This document shows, piece by piece, positions 1-11,182 of a stretch of DNA of 64,000 nt (positions within the stretch are counted from its first letter, which is position 1; each line of letters begins with the position of its first letter). The translations under genes and the position numbers were made by a program. Source of the stretch: Mimachlamys varia. Its lineage: Eukaryota > Mollusca > Bivalvia > Pectinida > Pectinidae. The notes under the pieces are model-generated. The model ran no database searches, was not told the DNA's origin, and saw nothing but the letters and a program-made list of their open reading frames with translations. The DNA is taken from the NCBI GenBank assembly GCA_947623455.1, contig OX392536.1:34787465-34851464 (forward strand), given 5' to 3'.

Positions 1-119
1 TTTTTAAACCTTTCAGACAATTTTTTCCGATCAAGATTCTTTTCAAGTAAAAATAATATCATTGTCATAAAGTTGAATGTTTCTAAAGACAATCATCAGC
101 TGATCTTTGTCATATGTTG

Positions 120-540
120 GTGTCTTTCAGACAAGTCACATTGTCAATCATATTTTCTTAAATCTGACATCACAGCGTCAATTGATGTCATATTTTTATC
201 ATAATTCTAACGTCATGATGTCATATGTAATGTCATAATTCTGACATCACAGTGTCATGATGTCATATATATTGTCATAATTCTGATATCAACATTTGTT
301 GAATATATATTGTCATAATTTTGACATCACCATGTCATGATGTCATATGTATTGTCATAATTTGTACATCCCAATGTCATGATGTCATATGTAATGTCAT
401 AATTCAGACATCATGGTGTTGTATGTATTGTCACAATTCTGACATCATATGAATTGTCATATTTCTGATATCAATGTCATGGTGTCATGTATTGTCATAG
501 TTCTGATATTACACAATGTTTATTGTCTTTGATTTGACAT
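120..540. repeat. Degenerate TGTCAT-rich minisatellite
   Basis: The words TGTCATAATTCTGACATCA, GATGTCATAT and variants recur about every 40-60 bases with many substitutions and spacing changes. TGTCAT and its complement ATGACA/TGACAT are both present, so many copies contain short self-complementary parts. No reading frame is kept. It looks like an old, decayed tandem repeat. The stretch before it (1-120) is plain AT-rich DNA. Confidence 0.75.
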
Positions 541-2035
541 CAGAAACTCTTAATGTTGTGTTAATACCATATTTCTGACTCATCACGGTTTTTTATATAT
601 ACCCCAGTAGTCAGTTTAACAGCTATATTGATACATGTATGTTTTCAGACTAAAGAGCCAATACTGGTAACATGTATAGATAAAGAAAATATAAATACAT
701 TAGGTTGAGCAAATTCTTTATTTTTTAGGGGATTATTCTTTTTGGTAAATATTTTTTTGAATACTCTAGTTTCACAAACTGTTGCAATATCTGTATATGT
801 GCATTAATATGTATTGTTTGGTCAGCTCGTTTGCTGACGTTGAGTTTTATCAGGTGAGACTAACCATTAAAGAAATTAGAGCAGACAAATTGTCTCAAAA
901 CTGTAACATGTATGTGGGTTAGAGAACCAATCAGCTCAGGTCAGGTTTTATGTGTTCTGGGACCTTTCTGAGAACCAACACACCAGTAAGAAAAGTTTTA
1001 CTTTGTCAACAAATGTCTATAAATAAAATGTCTATGTTACGTAGGTATTTTCTTCACTTATTTAATTAATTTCTCTAATAAATATCATATTTGAAATTCC
1101 TCTTCAACAAATCATAAAATTTCTTTCACATTTTAAACATTGTGATATTTACAACTGAATAAAATTTGTAATAGTCTATAGCAAAGTTTTAGATTTGACA
1201 CAATATTATACCGGTATCTAAGGTATCTGAGAACTTGCTACAGCAATATTTGGATCTAAAGTAAGGTATTTAAAATATTTTTATACAATTTACGGGTGGT
1301 AAGTTTACTGTAAATATCTAAACCCCTTCCAGTGTAATTCTACAAAATTACTGTGGATACTTTAGTTTAAGTCCAAATACCTGTGGATGTTGCTGGCATG
1401 TCAATATACAGACAGTGTGATGTTTACAGACCACAGTGTGAGATCTGTAGAATTATAATGACATTTGTGAAATATCAAGGTATTGTTTACACTGTATAAT
1501 GACACTGAACGATTGTCTGGTGTGTGTTGGTCCAACCAGGTCCCAGAAACCTAGACTAGAATATAGAAATGTTGTCCATGACTTAAGATGATAGCAAATG
1601 TTTGAATTAGTCCACAAGTGGGTTTGATCACCGTATTCCGTCCTTACAATATAAAGCAATTTCTTTTTTTCTATATATTTTGTCTTGAAGTGTATAGAAA
1701 CACAGAAATCTTCAGTATATTTTTGTAAAATTGAGTCAGTCAAATAAAAAATGAATAATAAAATGTGTTGTTTTTTATTTTCTATCAATTTGAAAGTATG
1801 CATTATTGTATTCTGTGATATTTTCATTTTCATAGTTCATATCGAGTTAAACACATCGGAGAGAAAACATACATACAATACAATATATTGCAAATTTACA
1901 ATGAAACATGTAAACAATAATGGTCAGATACAAACTGTTAACATCATAAGATACAGCATACATTGTTAGTACACATAATACAAATATTTTTTCAAACTGT
2001 AATGAAATCATTATACAATGAAATGTAAATTGAAA
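541..2035. other. AT-rich non-coding stretch, no gene seen
   Basis: Roughly 1.5 kb of AT-rich DNA. Short open frames of up to 126 codons occur on both strands (for example 1453-1833 minus) but have no recognisable domain and no paired splice signals that persuade me. It could be intron or intergenic DNA. I see no RNA gene here. Confidence 0.6.
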
Positions 2036-2740
2036 CAAGATGTCCAGAGGGCCTGTATCGCTCACCTGGATAAATTGGTATCAAGGTAATCATGGTAAAA
2101 TATTTCTAAAAAAGATGCTAAGAATTATCCTTGAAGTACATGTATATCTGTATAAATTAAAGATAGGTTAATGGATGTGTATCTCAACTCACTGTTTTCA
2201 AACTCAACTGAGAACCCATCCATAGGGCTAGGCTTAACCCTTATATCAATGATAATATCATGATTGTGTTTGTTATATATGTTACATATTTGTGGTGTTC
2301 TCTTTATGATAAGCAATTGTATTATGTAGTTTTGGGGTGGGGATGATCTCAACGTTTAAAAGTAATATCAATATTGCCAAATGGTCCCCTTTTGGCCTCG
2401 CCCCTCAGGCCCCTGGGGGTCAGCCCCATCATTTGTATAAATTTGAATTCCAGTAACCTAGGGATGCTACGACTAAAATATGAATGTTTCACATTGCTTA
2501 GATCCAGACAAGAAGTTGCTAATTTGAATACAACCAAATGGGCCCCGGCCCCTGGGGGGTCAGCCCCATCATTTTTATAAATTTGAGTCACAGCCACCGA
2601 GGGATGCTTCCTACCAAATTTGATTAAATTCCAATCAGTGGTTAAGAAGAAGTCGAATGTTGACGGACGGACGGACGCCACGGTATGGCATAAGCTCACC
2701 TTGGTCCTTTGGACCAGGTGAGCTAAGTGAGCTAAGTGAG
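2036..2740. repeat. Dispersed molluscan-type repeat with internal duplication
   Basis: The left edge contains CCAGAGGGCCTGTATCGCTC followed by ACCTGG. The right edge contains GGTCCTTTGGACCAGGTGAG followed by three tandem copies of GTGAGCTAA. The shared CTCACCTGG word is inverted between the ends. Inside, a G+C-rich block around CTGGGGGTCAGCCCCATCAT (near 2412-2475) is repeated about 150 bp later (near 2546-2610), with the downstream GAGGGATGCT/TAGGGATGCT word kept. I recall this type of sequence as a common interspersed repeat in bivalve genomes; that identification is from memory. Open frames inside (2349-2765 minus, 2374-2580 plus) are by-products of the repeat. Confidence 0.65.
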
Positions 2741-2849
2741 CTAAAAAGATGGGAAACAATTTCACAGTGCTATTACGACGTTTTTAACATTAAAACAAAA
2801 AAAACTCCGTATTGATTCAATTCTTTAATGTTTCGGCTATTAGATAGCT

Positions 2850-3372
2850 GAACCACAGTTGCTTGAGTTTCTGTCAGTAAATAACAATATAAGGAGACGC
2901 CTATTACAATGGGTGGCTCATTACATGTATATATATCTAGACGTAATCGCCTGAAGAGCCAAAGCTGGACGAAAGTGCTTGCGAAAAGTAGTCTTGTGTT
3001 TTGTGTGGTTTATATATATAAACTGAAAAAGCCTGACAGGGCAGAAAGGCCTTGCGGCAAAGTCTTTGTTTTTTGTTCTTTTTTAATATTTAACTTCGCA
3101 AGGACAATTAATCACTTTTCTTTATATATGTATAGGCCTATAAAGAAAAGTAATTAGTTTTCCTTGCGAAGTTGAATATAAAAAAGAACAAAAAACAAAG
3201 CCGCCAAAGCAAACAGTTCCTACACTGTAGCGGCGATATGGTATAGCCAGAAAGTTCCGTGCACTTGTGGCGATATCGCGGCATAGTCTTTGTTTTTTGG
3301 TATTTTTTTTATATAGGCCTATATATTTTTGTTCTTTACTGGCAGAAACTCAAGCAACTGTGGCTGAACAAA
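2850..3372. mobile_element. Inverted-repeat (foldback/MITE-like) element with nested palindrome
   Basis: The outer arms are inverted copies: CACAGTTGCTTGAGTTTCTG near 2858 and its reverse complement near 3340-3362. A second, inner palindrome spans about 3053-3205, where GCGGCAAAGTCTTTGTTTTT and the following TTCTT...AACTTCGCAAGG are matched by CCTTGCGAAGTT...AAAAACAAAGCCGC. A diverged copy of the outer arm also lies at about 5208-5280 (CAGTTACTTGAATTTCTGTC, followed by ACCACCCATTATAGAATG), so the sequence is dispersed. A segment near 3249-3290 (GTGCACTTGTGGCGATATCG) recurs near 3768-3795. No protein is encoded. Confidence 0.7.
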
Positions 3373-3728
3373 TTAGAAAAAAAACTAGGTCGGTTATGAT
3401 AATAGGAACTGAGAAACCCATACCTTAAGTTATTGTAAACGTTTAACTGTAATATATAATGCAAATCGTCTTAGATGCCATCTGAGGTACAGAAATTACA
3501 AAATCGATGCTCTCTATGCTACCTATATATGATCTGAGAGCTTCCAGAAGTGGTTACAACTTTTCAGGCCTTTCTGCAAATAGCACAGTACATTAAGAGG
3601 AAAATGTTAATTGATTTCGATAACTGGACAACCTTCGTTTATAAAATTAATTTCGCAGTCATTGATGTACACGAAGTATAAATGAGTAACAAAATTTCCA
3701 ATGGAAAAGACGTTTTGTACATGTACTC

Positions 3729-3750
3729 GGGGGGGGGGGGGGGGGGGGGA
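3729..3750. repeat. Poly-G tract
   Basis: An uninterrupted run of about 20 G follows ATGTACTC. Such runs vary in length and are often misread. The short proline-rich frames on the minus strand at 3607-3852 and 3639-3824 come from this tract. Confidence 0.95.
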
Positions 3751-4079
3751 GCTGAAAGAAAAGTTCCCGTGCACTTGTGGTGATATCGCCGCAATAGTAC
3801 GGCACTTCTCGCCACAGGCATCATCTACCTGAAGCTTGTTACCAAACGGCACAAGGGAAATAACTCTTATAAAAATGACACAAGTTGATATTACATGTGC
3901 ACCAAATGGTACTGTATAATTGTGATGCTATTTTTGTTTTATTCAATTTATCTGGCCAAAACTTACCACAATTACCAAGGCTTCAGAGATGGCTACGTTT
4001 TGCACTAACACATGCACACCAAAGCTGCTTTCATTTTTAATTTCATCTTAGTTTTACTCTGCAGCAAAAATAGGAGGCG

Positions 4080-4172
4080 ATATACCACACGCACTAGCCT
4101 CGTCTGTCAATCACCTAGATAGTTTATATTATAGGTGTTTGACAGACGAGGCTAGTTATAGTGCCTGTGGAT
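4080..4172. repeat. Hairpin with 25-bp arms
   Basis: ACTAGCCTCGTCTGTCAATC plus ACCTA at 4093-4117 is matched by TAGGT plus GTTTGACAGACGAGGCTAGT at 4132-4156, with a 14-base AT loop. Weaker pairing continues outwards for about 15 bp. It ends just before the inverted-repeat element at 4178 and may be a separate small MITE. Confidence 0.8.
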
Positions 4173-4177
4173 ATACT

Positions 4178-4507
4178 GTCGTCCTCATCCTCGATATCCA
4201 GGGGTTACGATCACCTTCGCTCTCTACACCCCTGGAATCGAATATGTCATGTCAAAACTGAAGGCTCCATGTGTGCCAACTTGCTGACGTGACAAGAAGA
4301 CATAACGGTAAAAATTGACAGGCTTTGAAGTTGGTTGCGGCTCCATTGTAATCTTCAAAAGATAGGTATGCATCCTAGCGATTGATCATGATCAGTTTTT
4401 TTTTTTTTTACTAAAACGTGCCCTCAGTTTTGCCATGGCATATTCCAGGGGTGTAGAGAGCGAATGTGAACGTAACTCCGCCCTGGATATCGAGTATGTG
4501 TCGTCCT
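4178..4507. mobile_element. 330-bp MITE-like element, relative of the 25-bp satellite
   Basis: The ends are about 60-bp terminal inverted repeats. The left end has CTCGATATCCAGGGGTTACG and then ATCACCTTCGCTCTCTACAC; the right end has the reverse complement, GTGTAGAGAGCGAATGTGAA then CGTAAC...CCTGGATATCGAG. There is no reading frame for a transposase, so it is non-autonomous. A target-site duplication was not clear. The inner part of the end (CACCTTCGCTCTCTACA) resembles the 25-bp monomer of the giant array at 23.07-40.76 kb, and the outer part (GATATC..GG.GTTAC) resembles that array's flanks. A short copy lies at 61773-61872 and a degenerate one near 21645-21895. Confidence 0.8.
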
Positions 4508-4680
4508 TTGCCTGGCCACTTACATAAATAATGTAGTTGGCTGTAGAAGTAGGGATTTGCCGAGATATCGCTCTATGGGGAAAGCAGTGAAATAAAATCG
4601 ATCATTTATATCACGGAATTAGATCAAAGATCATGGTATTTAAAACACGATTCTTGTAATATGTTGCATTATGACATAAG

Positions 4681-5037
4681 ATGCTACGACAGAATACTAA
4701 TACGAAATTCAATAATGGACTTGACGTTAGTTAGTGACGTTCGAACTCCTCGCAGCACTATGTACGCCATTTCCTGGAAGTTGCTAATACTTAGAGTTCC
4801 GAGTGCTTCAAACACACCACGTGATCCGTTATGGAAATCTGTCATACCCATAAAAGTCTGTGACACTGATTCAACGTCGAGCAGAAAGCACAACACATCA
4901 TATTGTTTATGAATTAATCTATCAATATCATTGGATGGAAATCGATTTCTTCGATGATCAACACTATCATGTTTAAACATTTCCATGGCTACCACGCTCA
5001 ACTGAAGGTCATCATAACATTGCTGAAGCTGGAATAC
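4681..5037 (-). CDS. Possible terminal exon, unknown protein (minus strand)
   Basis: I do not recognise the product. A 118-codon open frame begins directly after a good splice acceptor (TTTGTATTTCAG just upstream on the minus strand) and ends in TAG at 4681-4683. The predicted peptide starts VFQLQQCYDDLQLSVVAMEM and has ordinary, mixed composition (for example FPSNDIDRLIHKQYDVLCFL), unlike the repeat-driven frames nearby. The same frame continues upstream of the acceptor to an ATG at 5061, so an unspliced 125-codon version is also possible. It ends about 170 bp from the 330-bp MITE. It could be the last exon of a gene on the minus strand, a pseudogene exon, or a chance frame. Confidence 0.35.
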
Positions 5038-5287
5038 CTGAAATACAAATTTGGTTCTCATAAATATGTTTCAAATTTTAATCATATAATTAATGTTCAA
5101 TTCATTTATAGATCAATACATACTGGCATGGTAATCCGCAGACTTATTTACCACACACACACTGTCGATAACGTGTTATGGAAGGGCCTTTTCAAGATGG
5201 CCGACCAGTCACAGTTACTTGAATTTCTGTCAGTAAATAATATACTATAGATACATAAGGAACCACCCATTATAGAATGTCAACAAG

Positions 5288-5678
5288 TTGAAACCCACGT
5301 GACACTGCTCTAATGTTCAAACCCACGTGACACTTCTAATGTTGAAACCCACGTGACACTGCTCTAACAGTGAAACCCACGTGACACTGCTCTAATGTCA
5401 TAACCCACGTGACACTGCTCTAACAGTGAAACCCACGTGACACTGCTCTAACGTCAAAACCCACGTGGCACTGCTCTAACAGTGAAACCCACGTGACACT
5501 GCTCTAACAGTGAAACCCACGTGACACTGCTCTAACGTCAAAACCCACATGACACTGCTCTAACGTTGAAACTCACGTGGCATTGCTCTAACGTCAAAAC
5601 CCACGTGACACTGCTCTAACGTCAAAACCCACGTGGCACTGCTCTAACATTTAAACCCACGTGACACTGCTATACGAT
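5288..5678. repeat. 28-bp tandem array with CACGTG in 13 of 14 units
   Basis: About 14 head-to-tail units are built on AACCCACGTGACACTGCTCT followed by a variable AACAGTGA, AACGTCAA or AATGTTGA tail. Thirteen of the 14 contain the palindrome CACGTG (one has CACATG), and this core is better kept than the tail. CACGTG is the canonical E-box bound by bHLH-zip factors such as Myc/Max and USF; binding here is inference only. The array ends about 60 bp before a possible plus-strand exon at 5738. Confidence 0.95.
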
Positions 5679-5737
5679 TGACAGAAACGTTTGAGCAGTT
5701 TCACTTTGGTAACTGTATACTTACATTCGTACTACAG

Positions 5738-5853
5738 AGATTCTGGATGGTACATCTTGGAAACCCTTCATAGAACATTTCTCCAAGCAACGCGTCCAGA
5801 CCTTCACAGTGCTCGCGCGCAGTTGGCGTCGTCTTCAAGAACAAAAAACACAG
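5738..5853 (+). CDS. Possible small internal exon, unknown protein
   Basis: A 116-base stretch lies between a plausible acceptor (CATTCGTACTACAG) and a strong donor (ACACAG then GTATGTTTTT). One frame is fully open and would give 38 codons after two leading bases, reading ILDGTSWKPFIEHFSKQRVQ and then TFTVLARSWRRLQEQKTQ. The composition is protein-like, but the product is not recognised. It sits just downstream of the CACGTG array. A second frame is also open over this interval, so chance remains a real possibility. Confidence 0.3.
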
Positions 5854-6142
5854 GTATGTTTTTTTGCTTAATACATACTTTTAAACCTCCCTAATACGAA
5901 CATTGTGACCTATTATTGCAATCAGATTAAAAATCGATTAAATTTCTTTGTCATGCACAAGTTCAGGAAAAGAATCATACATTGCATATCCGAAAAAACA
6001 GTTCTAATAATAGATATAATACAAATGTATTCAAATTATTGGCATATTATCATTTCATAACTTCAATGTCTCTTTACAATCTAGATAAACGCAAATTTGT
6101 TCTATTTAAAAAAATGGTAAAAGTAATTTTTATCTTTCCCAT

Positions 6143-6502
6143 GCGTATGACAGAAATTTCTGAGTAACCTCCCATACGTATGACGGAAATGTCCGAGTGA
6201 CTGCCCATGCGTATGACGGAAATGTCCGAGTGACTTCCCATACGTATGACGGAAATGTCCGAGTGACTTCCCATACGTATGACGGAAATGTCCGAGTGAC
6301 TTCCCATACGTATGACGGAAATGTCCGAGTGACTTCCCATACGTATGACGGAAATGTCCGAGTGACTTCCCATGCGTATGACAGAAATGTCCGAGTGACT
6401 TCCCATACGTATGACGGAAATGTCCGAGTGACTTCCCATACGTATGACGGAAATGTCCGAGTGACTTCCCATACGTATGACGGATATGTCCGAGTGACTT
6501 CC
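6143..6502. repeat. 33-bp satellite, small proximal block
   Basis: About 11 units with a 33-bp period are built on CCATACGTATGACGGAAATG and then TCCGAGTGACTT. It is the same family as the main array at 6795-11176 but is almost uniform (nearly all of the CATACGTATG, CCGAGTG type). It is separated from the main block by about 290 bp of non-repeat DNA that includes GAACAGATATTTTTCT near 6658 and its near-reverse complement AGAAAAATATCTGTTC near 6748. All long open frames here follow from a stop-free unit whose length is a multiple of three. Confidence 0.97.
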
Positions 6503-6794
6503 CGTTCAATATTTTGACGACAGGCGGGTACGAGAGTCAGAATTCCTGCTTAGTAAAAAAGTGGAAATTTTACCGACCCGTCCACGGGTCACTGTTTAAG
6601 ATGTGTTGTATAATATGAAACATTTCCGATCACATGTAAAATAGGTAGAAATGGAAAGAACAGATATTTTTCTACTAACCTACACATTGAATAAAGTCAC
6701 AGGAGGTCGTAAACTAACTGTTGCCACCCATTTCTTAAAAATAACCAGAAAAATATCTGTTCTGTAGCGGGTCAGTGAGTCAGAACCCTTCGGA
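6503..6794. other. Spacer between the two 33-bp satellite blocks
   Basis: Unique DNA with an imperfect inverted repeat (GAACAGATATTTTTCT near 6658 against AGAAAAATATCTGTTC near 6748). GAGTCAGAA occurs near both edges (about 6533 and 6776), each close to where the satellite stops or starts. No gene is seen. The spacer may be an insertion into a once-continuous array, but no clear target duplication is visible. Confidence 0.6.
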
Positions 6795-9700
6795 CTACCT
6801 ATACGTATGACGGAAATGTCCCAGTGACTTCCAATACGTATGACGGAAATGTCCCAGTGACTTCCTATACGTATGACGGAAATGTCCGAGTGACTTCCCG
6901 TGCGTATGACGGAAATGTCCGAGTGACTTCCCGTGCGTATGACGGAAATGTCCGAGTGACTTCCCATACGTATGACGGAAATGTCCCAGTGAATTCCCAT
7001 ACGTATGACGGAAATGTCCGAGTGACTTCCCGTGCGTATGACGGAAATGTCCGAGTGACTTCCCATACGTATGACGGAAATGTCCCAGTGAATTCCCATA
7101 CGTATGACGGAAATGTCCGAGTGACTTCCCGTACGTATGACGGAAATGTCCCAGTGACTTCCCGTACGTATGACGGAAATGTCCCAGTGACTTCCCGTGC
7201 GTATGACGGAAATGTCCGAATGACTTCCCGTGCGTATGACGGAAATGTCCGAGTGACTTCCCGTGCGTTTGACGGAAATGTCCCAGTGACTTCCCATACG
7301 TATGACGGAAATGTCCAAGTGACTTCCCGTGCGTATGACGGAAATGTCCCAGTGACTTCCCATACGTATGACGGAAATGTCCCAGTGACTTCCCGTACGT
7401 ACGACGGAAATGTCCAAGTGACTTCCCGTGCGTATGACGGAAATGTCCGAATGACTTCCCGTGCGTATGACGGAAATGTCCGAGTGACTTCCCGTGCGTT
7501 GACGGAAATGTCCGAGTGACTTCCCATACGTATGACGGAAATGTCCCAGTGACTTCCATTACGTATGACGGAAATGTCCGAATGACTTCCCGTGCGCATG
7601 ACGGAAATGTCCCAGTGACTTCCCATACGTATGACGGAAATGTCCCAGTGACTTCCCGTGCGTATGACGGAAATGTCCCAGTGACTTCCCATACGTATGA
7701 CGGAAATGTCCGAGTGACTTCCCATACGTATGACGGAAATGTCCCAGTGACTTCCCGTACGTATGACGGAAATGTCCCAGTGACTTCCCGTGCGTATGAC
7801 GGAAATGTCCGAATGACTTCCCGTGCGTATGACGGAAATGTCCGAGTGACTTCCCGTGCGTTTGACGGAAATGTGCCAGTGACTTCCCATACGTATGACG
7901 GAAATGTCCCAGTGACTTCCCGTGCGTATGACGAAAATGTCCCAGTGACTTCCCATACGTATGACGGAAATGTCCCAGTGACTTCCCATACGTATGACGG
8001 AAATGTCCCAGTGACTTCCCATACGTATGACGGAAATGTCCCAGTGACTTCCCGTGCGTTTGACGGAAATGTCCCAGTGACTTCCCGTGCGTATGACGGA
8101 AATGTCCCAGTGACTTCCCGTGCGTATGACGGAAATTTCCCAGTGACTTCCCGTGCGTATGACGGAAATGTCCGAGTGACTTCCCATACGTATGACGGAA
8201 ATGTCCCAGTGACTTCCCATACGTATGACGGAAATGTCCCAGTGACTTCCCGTGCGTATGACGGAAATGTTCCAGTGACTTCCTATACATATGACGGAAA
8301 TGTCCCAGTGACTTCCCGTGCGTATGACGGAAATGTCCCAGTGACTTCCCATACGTATGACGGAAATGTCCCAGTGACTTCCCATACGTATGACGGAAAT
8401 GTCCCAGTGACTTCCCATACGTATGACGGAAATGTCCGAATGACTTCCCGTGCGCATGACGGAAATATCCCAGTGACTTCCCATACGTATGACGGAAATG
8501 TCCGAGTGACTTCCCGTGCGTATGACGGAAATGTCCGAGTGACTTCCCATACGTATGACGGAAATGTCCCAGTGAATTCCCATACGTATGACGGAAATGT
8601 CCCAGTGACTTACCGTACGTATGACGGAAATGTCCCAGTGACTTCCCGTACGTATGACGGAAATGTCCCAGTGACTTCCCGTGCGTATGACGGAAATGTC
8701 CGAATGACTTCCCGTGCGTATGACGGAAATGTCCGAGTGACTTCCCGTGCGCTTGACGGAAATGTCCCAGTGACTTCCCATACGTATGACGGAAATGTCC
8801 CAGTGACTTCCCGTGCGTATGACGGAAATGTCCGAATGACTTCCCATACGTATGACGGAAATGTCCCAGTGACTTCCCGTACGTATGACGGAAATGTCCC
8901 AGTGACTTCCCGTGCGTATGACGGAAATGTCCGAGTGACTTCCCGTGCGTATGACGGAAATGTCCGAGTGACTTCCCATACGTATGACGGAAATGTCCCA
9001 GTGAATTCCCATACGTATGACGGAAATGTCCGAGTGACTTCCCGTGCGTATGACGGAAATGTCCGAGTGACTTCCCATACGTATGACGGAAATGTCCCAG
9101 TGAATTCCCATACGTATGACGGAAATGTCCGAGTGACTTCCCGTACGTATGACGGAAATGTCCCAGTGACTTCCCGTACGTATGACGGAAATGTCCCAGT
9201 GACTTCCCGTGCGTATGACGGAAATGTCCGAATGACTTCCCGTGCGTATGACGGAAATGTCCGAGTGACTTCCCGTGCGTTTGACGGAAATGTCCCAGTG
9301 ACTTCCCATACGTATGACGGAAATGTCCAAGTGACTTCCCGTGCGTATGACGGAAATGTCCCAGTGACTTCCCATACGTATGACGGAAATGTCCCAGTGA
9401 CTTCCCGTACGTATGACGGAAATGTCCAAGTGACTTCCCGTGCGTATGACGGAAATGTCCGAATGACTTCCCGTGCGTATGACGGAAATGTCCGAGTGAC
9501 TTCCCGTGCGTTGACGGAAATGTCCGAGTGACTTCCCATACGTATGACGGAAATGTCCCAGTGACTTCCATTACGTATGACGGAAATGTCCGAATGACTT
9601 CCCGTGCGCATGACGGAAATGTCCCAGTGACTTCCCATACGTATGACGGAAATGTCCCAGTGACTTCCCGTGCGTATGACGGAAATGTCCCAGTGACTTC

Positions 9701-11176
9701 CCATACGTATGACGGAAATGTCCGAGTGACTTCCCATACGTATGACGGAAATGTCCCAGTGACTTCCCGTACGTATGACGGAAATGTCCCAGTGACTTCC
9801 CGTGCGTATGACGGAAATGTCCGAATGACTTCCCGTGCGTATGACGGAAATGTCCGAGTGACTTCCCGTGCGTTTGACGGAAATGTGCCAGTGACTTCCC
9901 ATACGTATGACGGAAATGTCCCAGTGACTTCCCGTGCGTATGACGAAAATGTCCCAGTGACTTCCCATACGTATGACGGAAATGTCCCAGTGACTTCCCA
10001 TACGTATGACGGAAATGTCCCAGTGACTTCCCATACGTATGACGGAAATGTCCCAGTGACTTCCCGTGCGTTTGACGGAAATGTCCCAGTGACTTCCCGT
10101 GCGTATGACGGAAATGTCCCAGTGACTTCCCGTGCGTATGACGGAAATTTCCCAGTGACTTCCCGTGCGTATGACGGAAATGTCCGAGTGACTTCCCATA
10201 CGTATGACGGAAATGTCCCAGTGACTTCCCATACGTATGACGGAAATATCCCAGTGACTTCCCGTGCGTATGACGGAAATGTTCCAGTGACTTCCTATAC
10301 ATATGACGGAAATGTCCCAGTGACTTCCCGTGCGTATGACGGAAATGTCCCAGTGACTTCCCATACGTATGACGGAAATGTCCCAGTGACTTCCCATACG
10401 TATGACGGAAATGTCCCAGTGACTTCCCATACGTATGACGGAAATGTCCGAATGACTTCCCGTGCGCATGACGGAAATGTCCCAGTGACTTCCCATACGT
10501 ATGACGGAAATGTCCGAGTGACTTCCCGTGCGTATGACGGAAATGTCCGAGTGACTTCCCATACGTATGACGGAAATGTCCCAGTGAATTCCCATACGTA
10601 TGACGGAAATGTCCCAGTGACTTACCGTACGTATGACGGAAATGTCCCAGTGACTTCCCGTACGTATGACGGAAATGTCCCAGTGACTTCCCGTGCGTAT
10701 GACGGAAATGTCCGAATGACTTCCCGTGCGTATGACGGAAATGTCCGAGTGACTTCCCGTGCGCTTGACGGAAATGTCCCAGTGACTTCCCATACGTATG
10801 ACGGAAATGTCCCAGTGACTTCCCGTGCGTATGACGGAAATGTCCCAGTGACTTCCCATACGTATGACGGAAATGTCCCAGTGACTTCCCGTACGTATGA
10901 CGGAAATGTCCCAGTGACTTCCCGTGCGTATGACGAAAATGTCCGAATGACTTCCCGTGCGTTTGACGGAAATGTCCGAGTGACTTCCCGTGCGTTTGAC
11001 GGAAATGTCCTAGTGACTTCCCATACGTATGACGGAAATGTCCCAGTGACTTCCCGTGCGTATGACGGAAATATCCCAGTGACTTCCCGTGCGTATGACG
11101 GAAATGTCCGAATGACTTCCCGTGCGTATGACGGAAATGTCCGAGTGACTTCCCGTGCGTATGACGGAAATGTCCG
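6795..11176. repeat. 33-bp satellite, main array (about 132 units)
   Basis: The unit core is TACGTATGACGGAAATGTCC followed by CAGTGACTTCCC or GAGTGACTTCCC. Recurrent variants are CATACG/GTGCG/GTACG before TATGACGG, and CCCAGTG/CCGAGTG/CCGAATG after AATGT. Each unit contains the short inverted pair CGGA...TCCG, and many contain the palindrome CATACGTATG. The period is exactly 11 codons and the unit has no stop in several frames on both strands, so open frames of 600-850 codons appear on both strands at once; these are artefacts. Rare markers recur at a fixed 2,012-bp offset (single-base deletion GTGCGTTGACGG at 7495 and 9507; TTCCATTACG at 7554 and 9566; TCCTATACATATG at 8281 and 10293; CTTACCGTACG at 8610 and 10622), showing a large tandem duplication. 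Confidence 0.98.
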
Positions 11177-11182
11177 ACTTAC

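Noticed and set aside
2349..2765. 138-codon minus-strand frame
   Set aside because: It lies wholly inside a dispersed repeat and contains the repeat's internal duplication.
3607..3852. Proline-rich minus-strand peptide
   Set aside because: The prolines come from the poly-G tract; length in this tract is unreliable.
6865..9429. An 854-codon minus-strand open frame and plus-strand frames of 602-671 codons
   Set aside because: All are produced by a stop-free 33-bp unit read in register. They overlap on both strands, switch repeat type at a one-base deletion, and have no unique coding context.
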